From Trichocladium uniseriatum (Eukaryota; Ascomycota; Sordariomycetes; Sordariales; Chaetomiaceae), in assembly GCA_017139535.1 (NCBI GenBank), contig WOUO01000024.1:186001-250000 (forward strand): 64,000 nucleotides of DNA. The letters are read 5' to 3'. This document shows, piece after piece, positions 47,076 to 57,945 of the stretch. A program made the translations under genes and the position numbers. How positions within the stretch are numbered: position 1 is the first letter of the stretch; each line of letters starts with the position of its first letter. The notes beneath the pieces are model-generated. The model did no database searches, was not told the DNA's origin, and saw only the letters and a list, made by a program, of their open reading frames with translations.

Positions 47076-48214
47076 GGACGGGGACTTCGCCGCGCAAGCC
47101 CCATCAGCTCAACCGGCCATGACGGTGTCGCTCTGGCACGACGTAAGTGGAGGGGATCGGCACGTCGCATGTGTGCCTCTCGGTGCCTCTCCGCCTGGCC
47201 AAGTAAGCATGCGTAGGTGGGTGAGAGGTAACGGTAACGAGCAGCACAACCTGAGGAATAAGAACGAGCAAGGATAGGCAGTGTGGCCCCGGGGAAGTGC
47301 GCGGCGGGGGCGGGAAGCCGAGAAATAGGGAGCAGCTAAGGCACAGTGCTAGTGTGGTTTCCATGCGCTGCACACCACCGGGGCTGCGCTGGCTCAACCA
47401 GCTCCAGGGCTGGGGGAATGCGCATCATTCCCCCCATCCACTGTCGGCCATCCAATTACTGTTCGCGAGGCTCCCTTCAATGTCGGGGCCGGTGTTTTCG
47501 GGCTTGGAACTGCGCACCTCTGGATTAGCCGGGCAGCGGTGGCCCTTGCAGCCCGCCCTTGCCCTTCGATAGGTATTTCTTCGATTACCGATTTGCAAAA
47601 CAATTTTCGGTACAAATCAGGCTGGGTTTCGTCCGGCCTCAGGTCTCCTCGCTTCAAAGCATGAAAACTTATCTGCCGGCCGATTGTCGCTCGCGTGCCT
47701 GGGGCCTCGGCCGTTATCGCTGAAAACAGGACAATTTCGAAGCTCGTGGAGTGGCCTGTTGAAACGACCCACTCTAATCTGGGGAAGTAACTGCCGTAAC
47801 CATTGGAGCAAAACGGGCTTATCAAAGGTTCGGTTGCCCAAGTCTCCACCGTACCTGCCAAATCCTCGTGGTTGACATTTGTGTATCGCCGAGTTTCAAC
47901 CGAACACCAACAAGCGCAATATAACACATTATCCGTACGGAATACTTCGTATTCCTTCTCTACCCCCGAAGCAGGTCACGGCTATATCATTCCAGTGCTC
48001 TGCTAAATACCAATATTCTGAAATGGAGTTCAGCATGCCACCGAATAGCTATCCGCCTTCCTAAATCATCGCGTAAACATCGCTGTATCATGCCGAAAAA
48101 GTTGCCCGTCGCCCAACGCCTGTTCCCCGATTCATGAGATCGTGTGCCCTACAATGCGCCCGTCGTTTCCCAACTCCCCATGTTTTCCCCTCCCGCTAAA
48201 GATCCAACAGTCCA
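47076..48214. other. Promoter of the 718-residue gene and NC2-alpha 3' end
   Basis: 1.14 kb between two minus-strand genes. A 177-codon minus ORF (47394-47927) shows no motif and is not called. No repeat or RNA gene was recognised. Confidence 0.5.
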
Positions 48215-49510
48215 TCACATCTCTCCCTTCACCTTCTTCTTCCTCCCGCCGCCCCTCTTCCTCTTGCCCCCAGCAGCCCCCGCGGCAGCCGCCTCGTCCT
48301 CACTCTCACTCTCCGCCTTAACCCGCGTCCCACCTGCACCAGAACCCGCGCCACCAGCGCCCCCTTTGCCCGCCTTCTCCTCCCCAACCTCGACCTTGCT
48401 CACAATATCGCGCAAAAAGTCCCACTGGTCGTCCGACTCGACCACCTGCTTCAGCATCTGCGCCGACACACGCTTCGAGCTGCGCTGCCGGGCGACCTCG
48501 GCGCTCTTGGTCACGAGCGCCACCATGAACAGCTCGAGCGCCTTGCCCACGGCGATGGGCGTCTGCTGCGCCACCTTGCCCACCTCCTCGTCCGCCTGCA
48601 TGATGCGCTTGATGCGCGCCGTCGGGAACTTGGTCTTGACCGGCCCGGCCTCGACGACGCCGCCCCCCGCTGCTGCTGCTGCTGCTGCCGCCGACGCCGG
48701 CGCCGGCGCTGGTGCGGCTCTAATCTCGTCAGCCATCGGCTCTAGCTCGTGATCCGGTTCGGGTGCCGCGGCGGCCGCGGCCATTTGGGCGGCTGCTGCT
48801 GCTGCTGCGGCTCTTCGCGGTGGCATTGTGTGGTGATGTGGTGGGAGCGGCGGGTGTTCGAGTTGTGGTTGATGTTGTGCTTGTGATCCTCCTACGGGTC
48901 GTTCTCCGAAGCCGGAGGGATAGCTGTAGGACTGGCGGGCCTGTGCTTGTGCGGCGGTCAAGTTGGCAGTCAAGTTGGGTGTTTGTGGTGGGAATTGTTG
49001 ATGCTGCTGGTATTGATATTGATAGTTGGCGCCGTAAGGAGGAGGTTGATAGAAAGACGGCTGTTGCGGTGGCGGGGCCGGGGCCGGTGCCGTGTATCCG
49101 GGAAGGGGTTGGGTTGGCACGCGTGACGGAGACGGGAAGTAGGTGTGATGTGCGGCCGATGTATCAGGATGTTGTCCCCGAGCAAAGTCAAAACTTGGTG
49201 TTCTGGTGGTGCTGGGGTAGGATGTGGGTCGTGCTTGGGCTCGGGAATGTGGCGGTGTCGCGAGTTGATGGTGGTGCTGCTGGCCTGGGTGAGGCGCATG
49301 CGTTGGTTGCTGGTGAGGGCTGGGAAAATATGGACTTGCAGGAGGCTGCAGATGCGAAAAGTTTGACTGGGATTGCTCGGATTGTTGCGATAACGTTAAC
49401 AGCTGCCGGGGATCTGGCGGTTCCGCTGGTGGAGTGGGGCCTGGCAGGTCAAAGGACGAGAGGTCCGGGCTCTTGGGAGCATAGGCGCTGTCAGTGCCGT
49501 CACCCGACAT
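48215..49510 (-). CDS. BUR6: NC2-alpha (BUR6/DRAP1) histone-fold transcription repressor
   Basis: An intronless frame of 431 residues. The histone fold lies at about residues 290-375 (KFPTARIKRIMQADEEVGKV, PIAVGKALELFMVALVTKSA, RQRSSKRVSAQMLKQVVESD, QWDFLRDIVSKV). It matches NC2-alpha better than NF-YC or DPB3 by KRIMQADEEVGKVA and LKQVVE. With NC2-beta it clamps TBP on promoters and blocks TFIIA/TFIIB. Yeast Bur6 is 142 residues. Here about 230 residues of Gln/Pro/His/Tyr-rich sequence and two poly-Ala blocks precede the fold, and a Gly/Ala and Lys-rich tail (GKRKRGGGRKKKVKGEM) follows. An internal ATG at MPPRRAAAA could start a short form. The gene is followed on the same strand by the 718-residue gene. 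Confidence 0.87.
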   Translation of the reverse strand: MSGDGTDSAYAPKSPDLSSFDLPGPTPPAEPPDPRQLLTLSQQSEQSQSNFSHLQPPASPYFPSPHQQPTHAPHPGQQHHHQLATPPHSRAQARPTSYPSTTRTPSFDFARGQHPDTSAAHHTYFPSPSRVPTQPLPGYTAPAPAPPPQQPSFYQPPPYGANYQYQYQQHQQFPPQTPNLTANLTAAQAQARQSYSYPSGFGERPVGGSQAQHQPQLEHPPLPPHHHTMPPRRAAAAAAAAQMAAAAAAPEPDHELEPMADEIRAAPAPAPASAAAAAAAAGGGVVEAGPVKTKFPTARIKRIMQADEEVGKVAQQTPIAVGKALELFMVALVTKSAEVARQRSSKRVSAQMLKQVVESDDQWDFLRDIVSKVEVGEEKAGKGGAGGAGSGAGGTRVKAESESEDEAAAAGAAGGKRKRGGGRKKKVKGEM

Positions 49511-51740
49511 GGCTTGAGCTCCCGCAGCGACAATCCAAAGAAAACAAAAAGAGACAGTCTCGATAGAGCCGGATAGATGTGGCAGTCTCGGAACTGGCCG
49601 ATTTATGATAGGCCGCTCGGCTTTCTGATGGCCGCCTTTTTAATCTTGCCGGTGGGGCACAGAGTCGCGTTTAGAAACCGAACCGACACAAGGGTTGGGC
49701 GGGGTGGTTGGAAGGCAGCTGCGATCTCTCAGTGGCTGGGACAAAAGAATTCAAGCTTCCATTTCAGGTTGAGAGGCAGGAGGCGCGGCGCGTGGAGGGG
49801 TATGGATGTGGGGCAACGCGCTGAATGGTTCCGTGCAGGTCCCAGGCAGAAGAACACTGTGAACCTGCAGCAACGAACAAACTCGGGGAATCTGTTGGAT
49901 CGGGAGGTTAGCGTGGCACGCGGGCAAGCCGGCATTCATGCACATTGCATACAAAAGAGAAGACGGCAGCTGAAATTCATGAGTCACTGGCAAGGTCTTA
50001 AACCTGTAGCTTATCATTGCTGTGCGGCACGGAAAGAACACGCTGGCTGAAGGCAGCCCGACGGCGAGACACCGGGCAGTGCTGGTTGAATGCACACCTC
50101 GGTGACGTCCTTCGTCAGGGATCTCTTCAGTTGAATGAACCCGTGCTTTATCCTAGTGGAACAATACTTAACTATGGGAGTTGCATTGTGTATCTTGCTC
50201 TCTTAATTTGGTCTTTATTATTATCTCTTTCGATAATGTGCTACCCCTCCTCGTAGTTCCACTACTCACTTTTATGCTTTAGGTGATTCACACGGCATGT
50301 TGGTTGTTCTTTGTGAACTGTTGACGAATGGTGGTTACTACCCAAAGAGGCAAGGCTGATACAAGGCCCCACTATCTTTTTTCTCGCGGCTGGGCTTGCA
50401 GACCGCGCCCTTCTCTAAAACACATGTTCCCATTGAATTAATTCCATCCATCCTCCATCACCCAAACACTCGTCGCCTCCTCGCGACCCGATCTTTGGTC
50501 CCGCTAAGGTGAATCTCTTCCGAATCCATCCCCGTCGAATCCCGTGTCTGTGATGACCCGCAATGAGCAACACAAAAAGCCAGAGACGAGAACTCAAGCC
50601 TTGAAGAAACCGAGCTCAGCCTCTGGGGTCATCATCGCTTAATGTCAATGATGGCAAAATAACTTGATCTAATCTGACTGCACACTTCCTGTCGATACTT
50701 GCCTGTACGTACACTACATTTAGGAGATAGGTTTCTAATCTCTTTCGTCATAGAATAGACACTCGCGCCTACTCCGGATTGCTCCACACTCTGCGGTGTT
50801 CCCGACGACCAAGTTGCCTTTCTGAATAGCGCCAACACCAAGCATCATCTTTACGCGTAGGCGATGGTGGGGGATTTCTAACTTGTTGACCACTTTTCAA
50901 GAACTGCCCTTGCAGTAACAACCTAACGATCCAGCCAGATGGGTTTCCAAGATCCCGTCGCATGCGAGTTACGCCTCATACCGTGTTACATACTACATAT
51001 TCAAACAGCTGTTTGTCTTTCTAGCTACTCTGATACCCCGAATGCCTCTTACCTCGACACAGCATAGGGACGCAGCACGTGGCCATTTGTTCCGTTGTCC
51101 TCACGTCCCACGCGGATAGCAAACACAGAGTGGGGGTTACACCGTCTAAGCCACTCGCAGACAACTATGTAGCAGCAGCCGTACTACGATGCCAGAACGT
51201 GCTCGTGGCTCCTCACGGTCCCGACATCTGCGTGGGAAACCGGTCATCGAGGCCGAATGTATCCTGGATACTCGAGCGCGAAAACCGCAGGAAACGCTAC
51301 TCGCCGAATCTTGAGGCCCAACAGCCAGCTCCAAACAACCCAATTAGGATCAAGGAGCCTCGTTAAGGCCTTTCCTCCCAAGGCGGTATTAGTTGGGCAA
51401 GCTGAGACATCTGGATTGGCTCATTGCCTCGCCATGAATAAAACCCGCAGGGGATTTCACCACTTCAGCCCGGTCAGCAAGCCACGCAGGATTGGAAGAA
51501 TGAAAGCCCCTGCAAGAGGCACGATGCCGACCCGAAGGACCTGGATTTACCGAGACAAATTAGGGGGCAAAATCCCATGCAGTCCAAGTACGACAAGATC
51601 AAGTATCATCTTGGCCGTGTCCTCAATCGTTCGACCAGCTGCGCAACCTAACCATCACCATTTCTTCAGGTTTGGCATCATGTTGGATTCAAAACTTTTT
51701 ATATCTGATACCTCCAAGGCTCAGCATTTGACCCTCTAAC
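49511..51740. other. Large intergenic region
   Basis: 2.23 kb without a convincing gene, between NC2-alpha (start at 49510, minus) and the xylulokinase 3' end. Short ORFs only, the largest about 160 codons (49577-50050 and 51257-51739), with no motif. Bases 50100-50330 and 50600-50760 are AT-richer. It includes the NC2-alpha promoter. Confidence 0.5.
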
Positions 51741-53580
51741 CTACTTATTCCTCGCCACCTCCAGAATCTTCCCCTCCATCTCCTCAAACGCCCCCAACAC
51801 ATTCCCATAGCCCTCAAACACGCCCTCCTTGTACCCGTCACCAACCTTCTGGATTGCCCCTTCCTCCTTCCACCGCTTCCCAATCAGCTCGTCAAACGTC
51901 TCCCCCGCCGCCCGCTCATACGTCCACACGGCCTTGTACGCGCCGCCCAGCGCGCACGCGTTGCCGCCCACATCCAGCTTGTACACGCCCTCGCTGCCGC
52001 CCAAGACGTCGCCAATGATCTGCGCGATAGCCGGGTTCAGCGACCCGCCGCCGACCAGGTAGATGCGGCGGGGCTGGGCGGGCAGGCCGCCGGCAGGGCT
52101 GTGCACGAGCTTCTGGCTGCGCAAGCGCATCGAGAGGGCCTGCGACTCGACGATGGTGCGGGCGTCGGTGGCGGCGGGCCAGGGGGTGGCGGTCTCTTGG
52201 AGGTCGCTGCCGTCGCGCGCGTTGCACGTGTACCGCCAGGTGCCGGCGCTGATGTTGGGGACGATCTCGGGGAGGTAGAAGTATAGGCCGAGCTTGGCGC
52301 GGTCGGAGGAGCTTTGGATGTCGAGAGGTGGTGTGGAGAGGGCGGCTTGGTTGAAGTTTGCCCAGGGGTCGGAGCCCTCAGGCTTCGGGAGGGAGTCGCG
52401 CACCTTTTCGCGCGCCAGGCCGCCGTTCTTGTAGCACAACATGAACATGTACTGGCCCGGGGTGGTCGGGTGGTTGAAGAAGTGGTAGCTCGGGTCGGGC
52501 TTGTAGACGGGCGTGCTCATGAGGAAAGTGGTGCTGGTGCCCAGGCTGACGATGGCGTCGAGCGGGCGGAGGGGCAGGGCGAGGATGGTCGCCGGGTTGT
52601 CACCCGTGAAGGGGGCGACCTCGCAGTCAGGGCTGAAGCCGTACTTGGTGGTGAAGTAGCTGCTGACGCGGCCCATGCTACCGCCGCCGTCGCGCTGCAC
52701 ATCACCGAGCTTGCTGCGGAGCTCGGCAACGCCATCCTTGCCGGCCGTCAGCTCGAGCAGCGGCTCGGACCAGTTGTCCCCGGGGATGTCCCAGAGGTTC
52801 ATGCCGCAGGCGTCGCTGATTTCTAGCGGGGCGACGGAGCCGAGGAAGAGGGAAGCGAGGAAGGACGAGACGAGGGAGATGCGCGACGTGGCGGCGTACA
52901 TGTCGGGGAGCTTGCGCCGCAGACGCATTATTTGCGTGCCGGTAAACCGCTGTCGGGGGTGGTCAGTCATGGGGCGTTTTCAAGGTCAGTGAGAAACACT
53001 TGGGCGGACTAACATGATGCGCAGCACTCCCCGTCACCTCAGCCAACCGCTCGGCCGATCCCAGCTTGGCATCGAACTGATCGCACTCGGCCTGGGTGCT
53101 ATGATCCTGCCAGTTGGGGGCAAATGGGTGGGAAAAGGCTTCCTTCAGCTGGTCAACCAGCGCGGTGTCCGGCTTCAGGCCGTCGAGCAGCTCACCGGCC
53201 TGACGGCTCCAGTAGACGCTGCCGTGCTGCTGGCAGGAACCGCTGATGCCCCGGATCCGGTTCAGGGGCGTCTTCTTTTCTTGCAGGCGCTGTAGTACCA
53301 GGTCCAGGGACTCGAGCCACATAGCCACGGGGGCAAAGACCTCGCCCTCGTCCTCGTTGACTAGCACGCCCTTCTTGATGCCATATTTGGAACCGAAGTC
53401 TTGGTCAAAGTCGACTTTGGCGTCCGAGACGACTTGGAGATCCGACTGGACGACGATCGCTGGGTTGTAGAGGGCAATTTAGCTAGGTTTGTTTTCCTGG
53501 GCGTCTGTGGCTTGTAGCGCCGTACCTTTGAGCTGCTGGGTCGAGAGGTCGAACCCGAGATAGAGGGGTCCTTCGCCCAT
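51741..53580 (-). CDS. XKS1: D-xylulokinase
   Basis: Three exons on the minus strand (53526-53580, 53014-53459, 51741-52949) give 569 residues, the fungal length. The FGGY-kinase N-lobe starts LYLGFDLSTQQLKAIVV. Further landmarks are GISGSCQQHGSVYW, NWQDHSTQAECDQFD, RFTGTQIMRLRRKLPDMYA, DACGMNLWDI, SLGTSTTFLMST, and the C-lobe ATP site YLVGGGSLNPAIAQIIGDVL. The enzyme phosphorylates D-xylulose to xylulose 5-phosphate, the entry of pentoses into the pentose phosphate pathway in the cytosol (fungal names XKS1 or xkiA). The upstream region has a GGCTAAA element on the minus strand and a GCGGGG site, the consensus of XlnR/XYR1 and CreA. It is divergent from SLP1. Confidence 0.95.
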
Positions 53581-54441
53581 TGTGTAAGTCTTGGAGGGGT
53601 AATTGGTTAATAGACGACTTGTTTAGACGCTCAAAACCAGAGTAAATCGCGAGAAAAGGCTTGGACTGGTTCAACTCGAACAGAACTGTCAACAGCGCGG
53701 GAAAAAGAAGACGGACGCTGGTCCCTTTTACTTGACGTGGGGTAGTTCGTCATTATCCATGGAGGTACCTGGCGGGGCAGTTTGGGGCAGCTCCCCATCG
53801 AGTGACGGGAACACCCTCGTCCAATGACCATTTTAGCCTGATCTCATAGCTTGGGTCTGGACCAATGCCGACTCTGTATCTCGCAGCGGGACCCAGTCTG
53901 GCGGTAGCCGCGGCGTGCACTGTGCATTTGCCGAAGTCGCTCGTTTCGAGATGGGTGAGACTCGAGATACAAATGTTAGCCGCACAAATCATCAGTCAGT
54001 CTTTTGGTCGTGCAAAGAAAGAACGTTTTGGGCAAAGGCTGGGCTGGGCAATTCCGGCGGGGTTCGGTCTCCAACCTCTTGACCCTAACCCAGCTCGCCC
54101 CGTGGGGTCTTGGCAGGCCATGGATCCTTGCGCTCCAAGGAGTGTCAAAGAAAAAGACCCCTGTCTCGGCCGGGCTTTTTGTGGAAGCGCGATGACGGAA
54201 GCCAACCTGGCATCTGCAACCCTGCCGAGCCTGCGACCCTGTAATCCTGCGACCCTGCCACCCTGCAGCTCCTTCGTCCTTTTTCGACAGCGATTGCCGC
54301 CAATGAGAGTAACGTTTGAATTCGGCCTTTGAGCTGCATCAAAGAGGGCCAACGAGCACTCTTCCTCAAGTTTTGACTTTCAAGGTTCTTTCGCAAAAGC
54401 CATGGACACGCCAAAACCCCGCGCATCGATCTGAGAAAAGC
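53581..54441. promoter_or_regulatory. Divergent promoter, xylulokinase and SLP1
   Basis: 861 bp between divergent starts. It contains AGGTACCT (53763-53770), GCGGGG (53772-53777, CreA consensus), TTTAGCC (53832-53838, GGCTAAA on the minus strand, XlnR consensus) and a degenerate tandem repeat of CCTGCGACCCTG units (54212-54270). A 10-codon upstream ORF (54402-54434) precedes the SLP1 start by 7 nt. Confidence 0.5.
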
Positions 54442-57234
54442 ATGCGCCCTCCGGCAGACTGGGCGAGGACAATTGCGCCCGCGTTAGCGTTGCTGGGACT
54501 CCACCCAGCCGCCGCTCATGGCTCCAGATCGGTGTCCGACACGGCTCTGAGTGCTGCGCCGGCAGCCACCGAAGTATGCGAGTCTAGGACCATCAACTAC
54601 ATCACCCACACGCTGCCGCAACAGTGCCTTCGCACTGCATGGACGAGTCCCACAGCAGCCGCCACCACCATCACCACCACCGAAGAAGCCATCTCGGCCA
54701 CCCCGACGACCACGACAACGACGACAACGACGGCTAGCGACAGCCCCGAGCCAACAGAGGAAAATGGCACAGCACAGGAACAGGAGCAGGACGCCCAGGA
54801 GGACCTGTCGGCCAGTTCCTTCATGTCGTTCGAGGAGTGGAAAGAGATGATGCTGCGCAAGTCGGGCCGGGATCCTGCCGCCGTGAAGCCGCATGGGCAA
54901 CGCGAACACCGTGGCGATCGCGATCCCTCCATGAACAATGCCGAGTTCGACGGTTATGGGGAGGAAGGGGAGATCTCGCTCGACTTTGACGCCCTTGCCG
55001 AGAAGGTTTCCGAGATGGCCTCGCCCTCTCCGGGCGCAGATGCCGCGCAGAAGAACCAGGATGTGAAAGAAGAACAGATCCTCTACGACGACGGCAAGAC
55101 ACAATACTACCGGAGTAAGGACGCCGGTAAAACTTGCAAGGAGAGGTTCTCCTACTCATCCTTTGATGCCGGCGCAACCGTTCTCAAGACCAGCCCAGGG
55201 GCCAAAAACGCCAAGGCGATTCTGGTCGAGAACAAGGACTCGTACATGCTGCTGGAATGCCGCACCCAGAACAAGTTCGTCGTCATCGAGCTGAGTGACG
55301 ATATTCTCGTCGATACAGTCGTCCTGGCCAACTTTGAGTTCTTCTCGAGCATGATCCGCAAGTTCAGGGTCAGCGCTAGTGACCGTTACCCGGTCAAGAC
55401 GGACAAGTGGGTGGACTTGGGCACCTTTGAGGCCCGCAACGCGCGAGATATCCAGGCATTTTTGGTCGAGCATCCCCAAATTTACACCAAGTATATCCGC
55501 ATCGAGTTTCTGAGCCATTACGGAAATGAGTTCTACTGCCCAGTATCATTGCTCCGTGTCCACGGCACCCGCATGCTGGACACTTGGAAGGAACCAACCC
55601 ACGACGATGAGCCGGAGCAAATCCAGGGATCCGCTGCCGAGCCAGTTGCAGAGACACAGCAAGTACAAGAATCAGCGGCCGTTGACTATCCGCCGGCGGA
55701 TAGACAGGAAGAGAATGTCCCTGAAGCGGTCCCGGAAATGGACGTCTCTCCGTGGATTCCCATCTTCCCAAGTAACCCTATGTTGGAGATTTGCGCATTG
55801 CGCTCGCCAACTACGGCCGATCCCACTCCCGTCGCATCGGGCTTGAGCAAAGCTGCTCGCAATAAGCCCGCTGGGGACTCTGATACCGTGACTTCGGGCC
55901 CACCGGTAGCTACTGGAGCTGGTGAATCGTCCAGGTCCGCCAACTCTTCCTCTTCTCGGCCTGCTTCGCCCGAGGCTCCCATTTCTCAAGGGCAGTCAAC
56001 GACTGCCATCCCTACCACAGCCCCTTCAGTACCGCCGCATGCCGGCAACGACAGCAGCGCAGATGCTACGGATACACCGTCTTCCACCACTGCTACCGCC
56101 TCTCGCAACAAGACCGGTTCGGCATCAAGCCCCCCATCCGCCTCACCCACGGTCCAAGAGTCCTTCTTCAAAACTATTACGAAGCGCCTCCAGCTGCTCG
56201 AATCCAACACCTCCCTCTCCCTCCAGTACATCGAAGAACAATCCCGCTTCCTCCAAGACGTCCTCCTCAAGATGGAACGCAAGCACATCACGCGCGTCGA
56301 CAACTTTCTTGTCAGCCTCAACAAGACAGTCCTCTCAGAGCTACGAAATGTGCGCACGCAGTACGACCAAATCTGGCAGAGCACCGTCATCGCGCTCGAG
56401 ACACAACGCGAACAGTCGCAGCGCGAGATCGTCGCCCTCACCTCGCGCCTCAACGTCCTCGCCGACGAAGTCGTCTTCCAGAAGCGCATGGCCATCCTCC
56501 AGAGCGTGCTCCTACTCGCCTGCCTCGTCCTCGTCATCTTCAGCCGCGGCGGCCTGGCCGCCCTGGACAACTCTTCCTTCACCGGCGCCGCCTTCCCCAG
56601 CAGCGCCTCCGCATCCGCCTCCTACCGCCGCTACGCCACGCGCTGGAGCCGACAAGGCGGCGACTGGTCCGAATCTTCCCTCCCCCCAGAAACAGGCACC
56701 ACCCTCGCCGCGTCCGCCCTCCCACGCCACCTCTACTCCACCTCGGCCGCCCGAAACATGGACAAGACCCTTCCCCTAACCCCGTCGCCATCCGACTACG
56801 ACAACAGCAGGGATAACACCCCCGCCAGGCACATCGGCACCGACAACGACGTCAGCCCCGAACCATCATTTTATGACCAAGGGAGCAGCAGCCAACACCA
56901 TCACACAGCAAGGCAAGGGCCAGGGCCAAGGCCAGGAGATTTACAGGTTCCCGGTGGCGGCGGCGGCGGGCAATCAGACGCAGAAATGTCCCCCAACGAG
57001 GGAGAAGCCAGCCCCATCCCCAGCCCCCCCGTAGACGAGACCCCTCCCACGCCTCCCACCCCAACAAGAGGACAAGGAAGCTTTGGCGGCACACAGCACC
57101 AGGGTACATCAGAAGCTGAGAATCAAGGGGAGGGAGAAAAAGAGAAGCCGCCGTTGGCTCGGGCTCGGTCCACCATGTCGCAGGTGGGCCGTCTTAGGAA
57201 ACCGCTGCCGGCGCTGCCCGAAGATCCTAGTTGA
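54442..57234 (+). CDS. SLP1: SUN-like ER protein SLP1
   Basis: A single exon of 930 residues from the first in-frame ATG. Residues 1-27 are a signal peptide (APALALLGLHPAAAHG). A Thr run (TTTTTTTTT) follows. The SUN-like domain is at about 226-385, with GKTCKERFSYSSFDAGATVL, NKDSYMLLECRTQNKFVVIE, TVVLANFEFFSSMIRKFRVS, YIRIEFLSHYGNEFYCPVSL and LLRVHGTRMLDTW. A coiled region (FFKTITKRLQLLESNTSLSL, LSELRNVRTQYDQIWQSTVI) leads to a membrane segment at about 682-703 (AILQSVLLLACLVLVIF). The rest is a disordered cytosolic tail. SLP1 with EMP65 protects folding ER proteins from degradation, and its animal relative is SUCO. The topology is lumenal SUN domain, single TM, cytosolic tail. Expression may be tempered by an upstream ORF ending 7 nt before the start. 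Confidence 0.92.
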   Translation: MRPPADWARTIAPALALLGLHPAAAHGSRSVSDTALSAAPAATEVCESRTINYITHTLPQQCLRTAWTSPTAAATTITTTEEAISATPTTTTTTTTTASDSPEPTEENGTAQEQEQDAQEDLSASSFMSFEEWKEMMLRKSGRDPAAVKPHGQREHRGDRDPSMNNAEFDGYGEEGEISLDFDALAEKVSEMASPSPGADAAQKNQDVKEEQILYDDGKTQYYRSKDAGKTCKERFSYSSFDAGATVLKTSPGAKNAKAILVENKDSYMLLECRTQNKFVVIELSDDILVDTVVLANFEFFSSMIRKFRVSASDRYPVKTDKWVDLGTFEARNARDIQAFLVEHPQIYTKYIRIEFLSHYGNEFYCPVSLLRVHGTRMLDTWKEPTHDDEPEQIQGSAAEPVAETQQVQESAAVDYPPADRQEENVPEAVPEMDVSPWIPIFPSNPMLEICALRSPTTADPTPVASGLSKAARNKPAGDSDTVTSGPPVATGAGESSRSANSSSSRPASPEAPISQGQSTTAIPTTAPSVPPHAGNDSSADATDTPSSTTATASRNKTGSASSPPSASPTVQESFFKTITKRLQLLESNTSLSLQYIEEQSRFLQDVLLKMERKHITRVDNFLVSLNKTVLSELRNVRTQYDQIWQSTVIALETQREQSQREIVALTSRLNVLADEVVFQKRMAILQSVLLLACLVLVIFSRGGLAALDNSSFTGAAFPSSASASASYRRYATRWSRQGGDWSESSLPPETGTTLAASALPRHLYSTSAARNMDKTLPLTPSPSDYDNSRDNTPARHIGTDNDVSPEPSFYDQGSSSQHHHTARQGPGPRPGDLQVPGGGGGGQSDAEMSPNEGEASPIPSPPVDETPPTPPTPTRGQGSFGGTQHQGTSEAENQGEGEKEKPPLARARSTMSQVGRLRKPLPALPEDPS

Positions 57235-57945
57235 TCATGATAATGATTATGTGATATGAGCTAGTCTGTATACCAATGTATTCTGGTTACCTTATTGTTT
57301 ATCATTCTCCCTGGTTTGGAGCTCAACATCCCGAGTCATGTGTCCGTGTTTCAGACGCCATCGACCGCAGTACAGCCTCGCACAGGGACGGGATCACGGT
57401 CTCACGCAAGCAAGACCAATACGACCAACATGGAAAAGCAACGCAGTTTAAAATTGCCAAAGCTATCTTCCGGGAAGCTAAGTATACAGGAATAACTGCC
57501 CGGGCTACTGTGTCTCGGTCTGTTTGCTCAAAAACAGGCGTCGCGGAATGGGACGACCTTTCCTAACCCACCAAGGCTTCAATCACCCTCTGGCATAGTC
57601 CAATCCCAACCTCCACCAATCGGACCACCCATTCTCCTATGTTGTTTTCCTTTTCTTCCTGCTTTCCGTTTGGCATCGCCAAAAACCTAGGCTAAGTGAT
57701 GTTATAACAAGCTGGTTTCCCCCGTTCTCGCCCAATATCTGAAAGAAATCCTCAAGAAGGTGGATGTTGAATTACAGCCAGCGTATTGCAATACAGATGG
57801 TGTACACCTTGGTCGAGTTCTGAAAGATGGCAAAGCAAGCCAAACCCGAATGTTTCTCCGGTGTCGAATATCTCGTTTCCGCAAGGTTTGGGTTTGTCGG
57901 AGTTGTGAGGCCTGTTGTCCCGACGCGGGAGGGGCTGACATGGGT
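57235..57945. other. Convergent 3' region of SLP1 and the Mei2-like gene
   Basis: 711 bp between convergent stops. It includes a perfect 12-bp palindrome GTATTGCAATAC at 57783-57794. No gene is apparent. Confidence 0.55.

Noticed and set aside
47394..47927. 177-codon minus-strand ORF upstream of the 718-residue gene
   Set aside because: No motif and weak codon bias; more likely promoter sequence.
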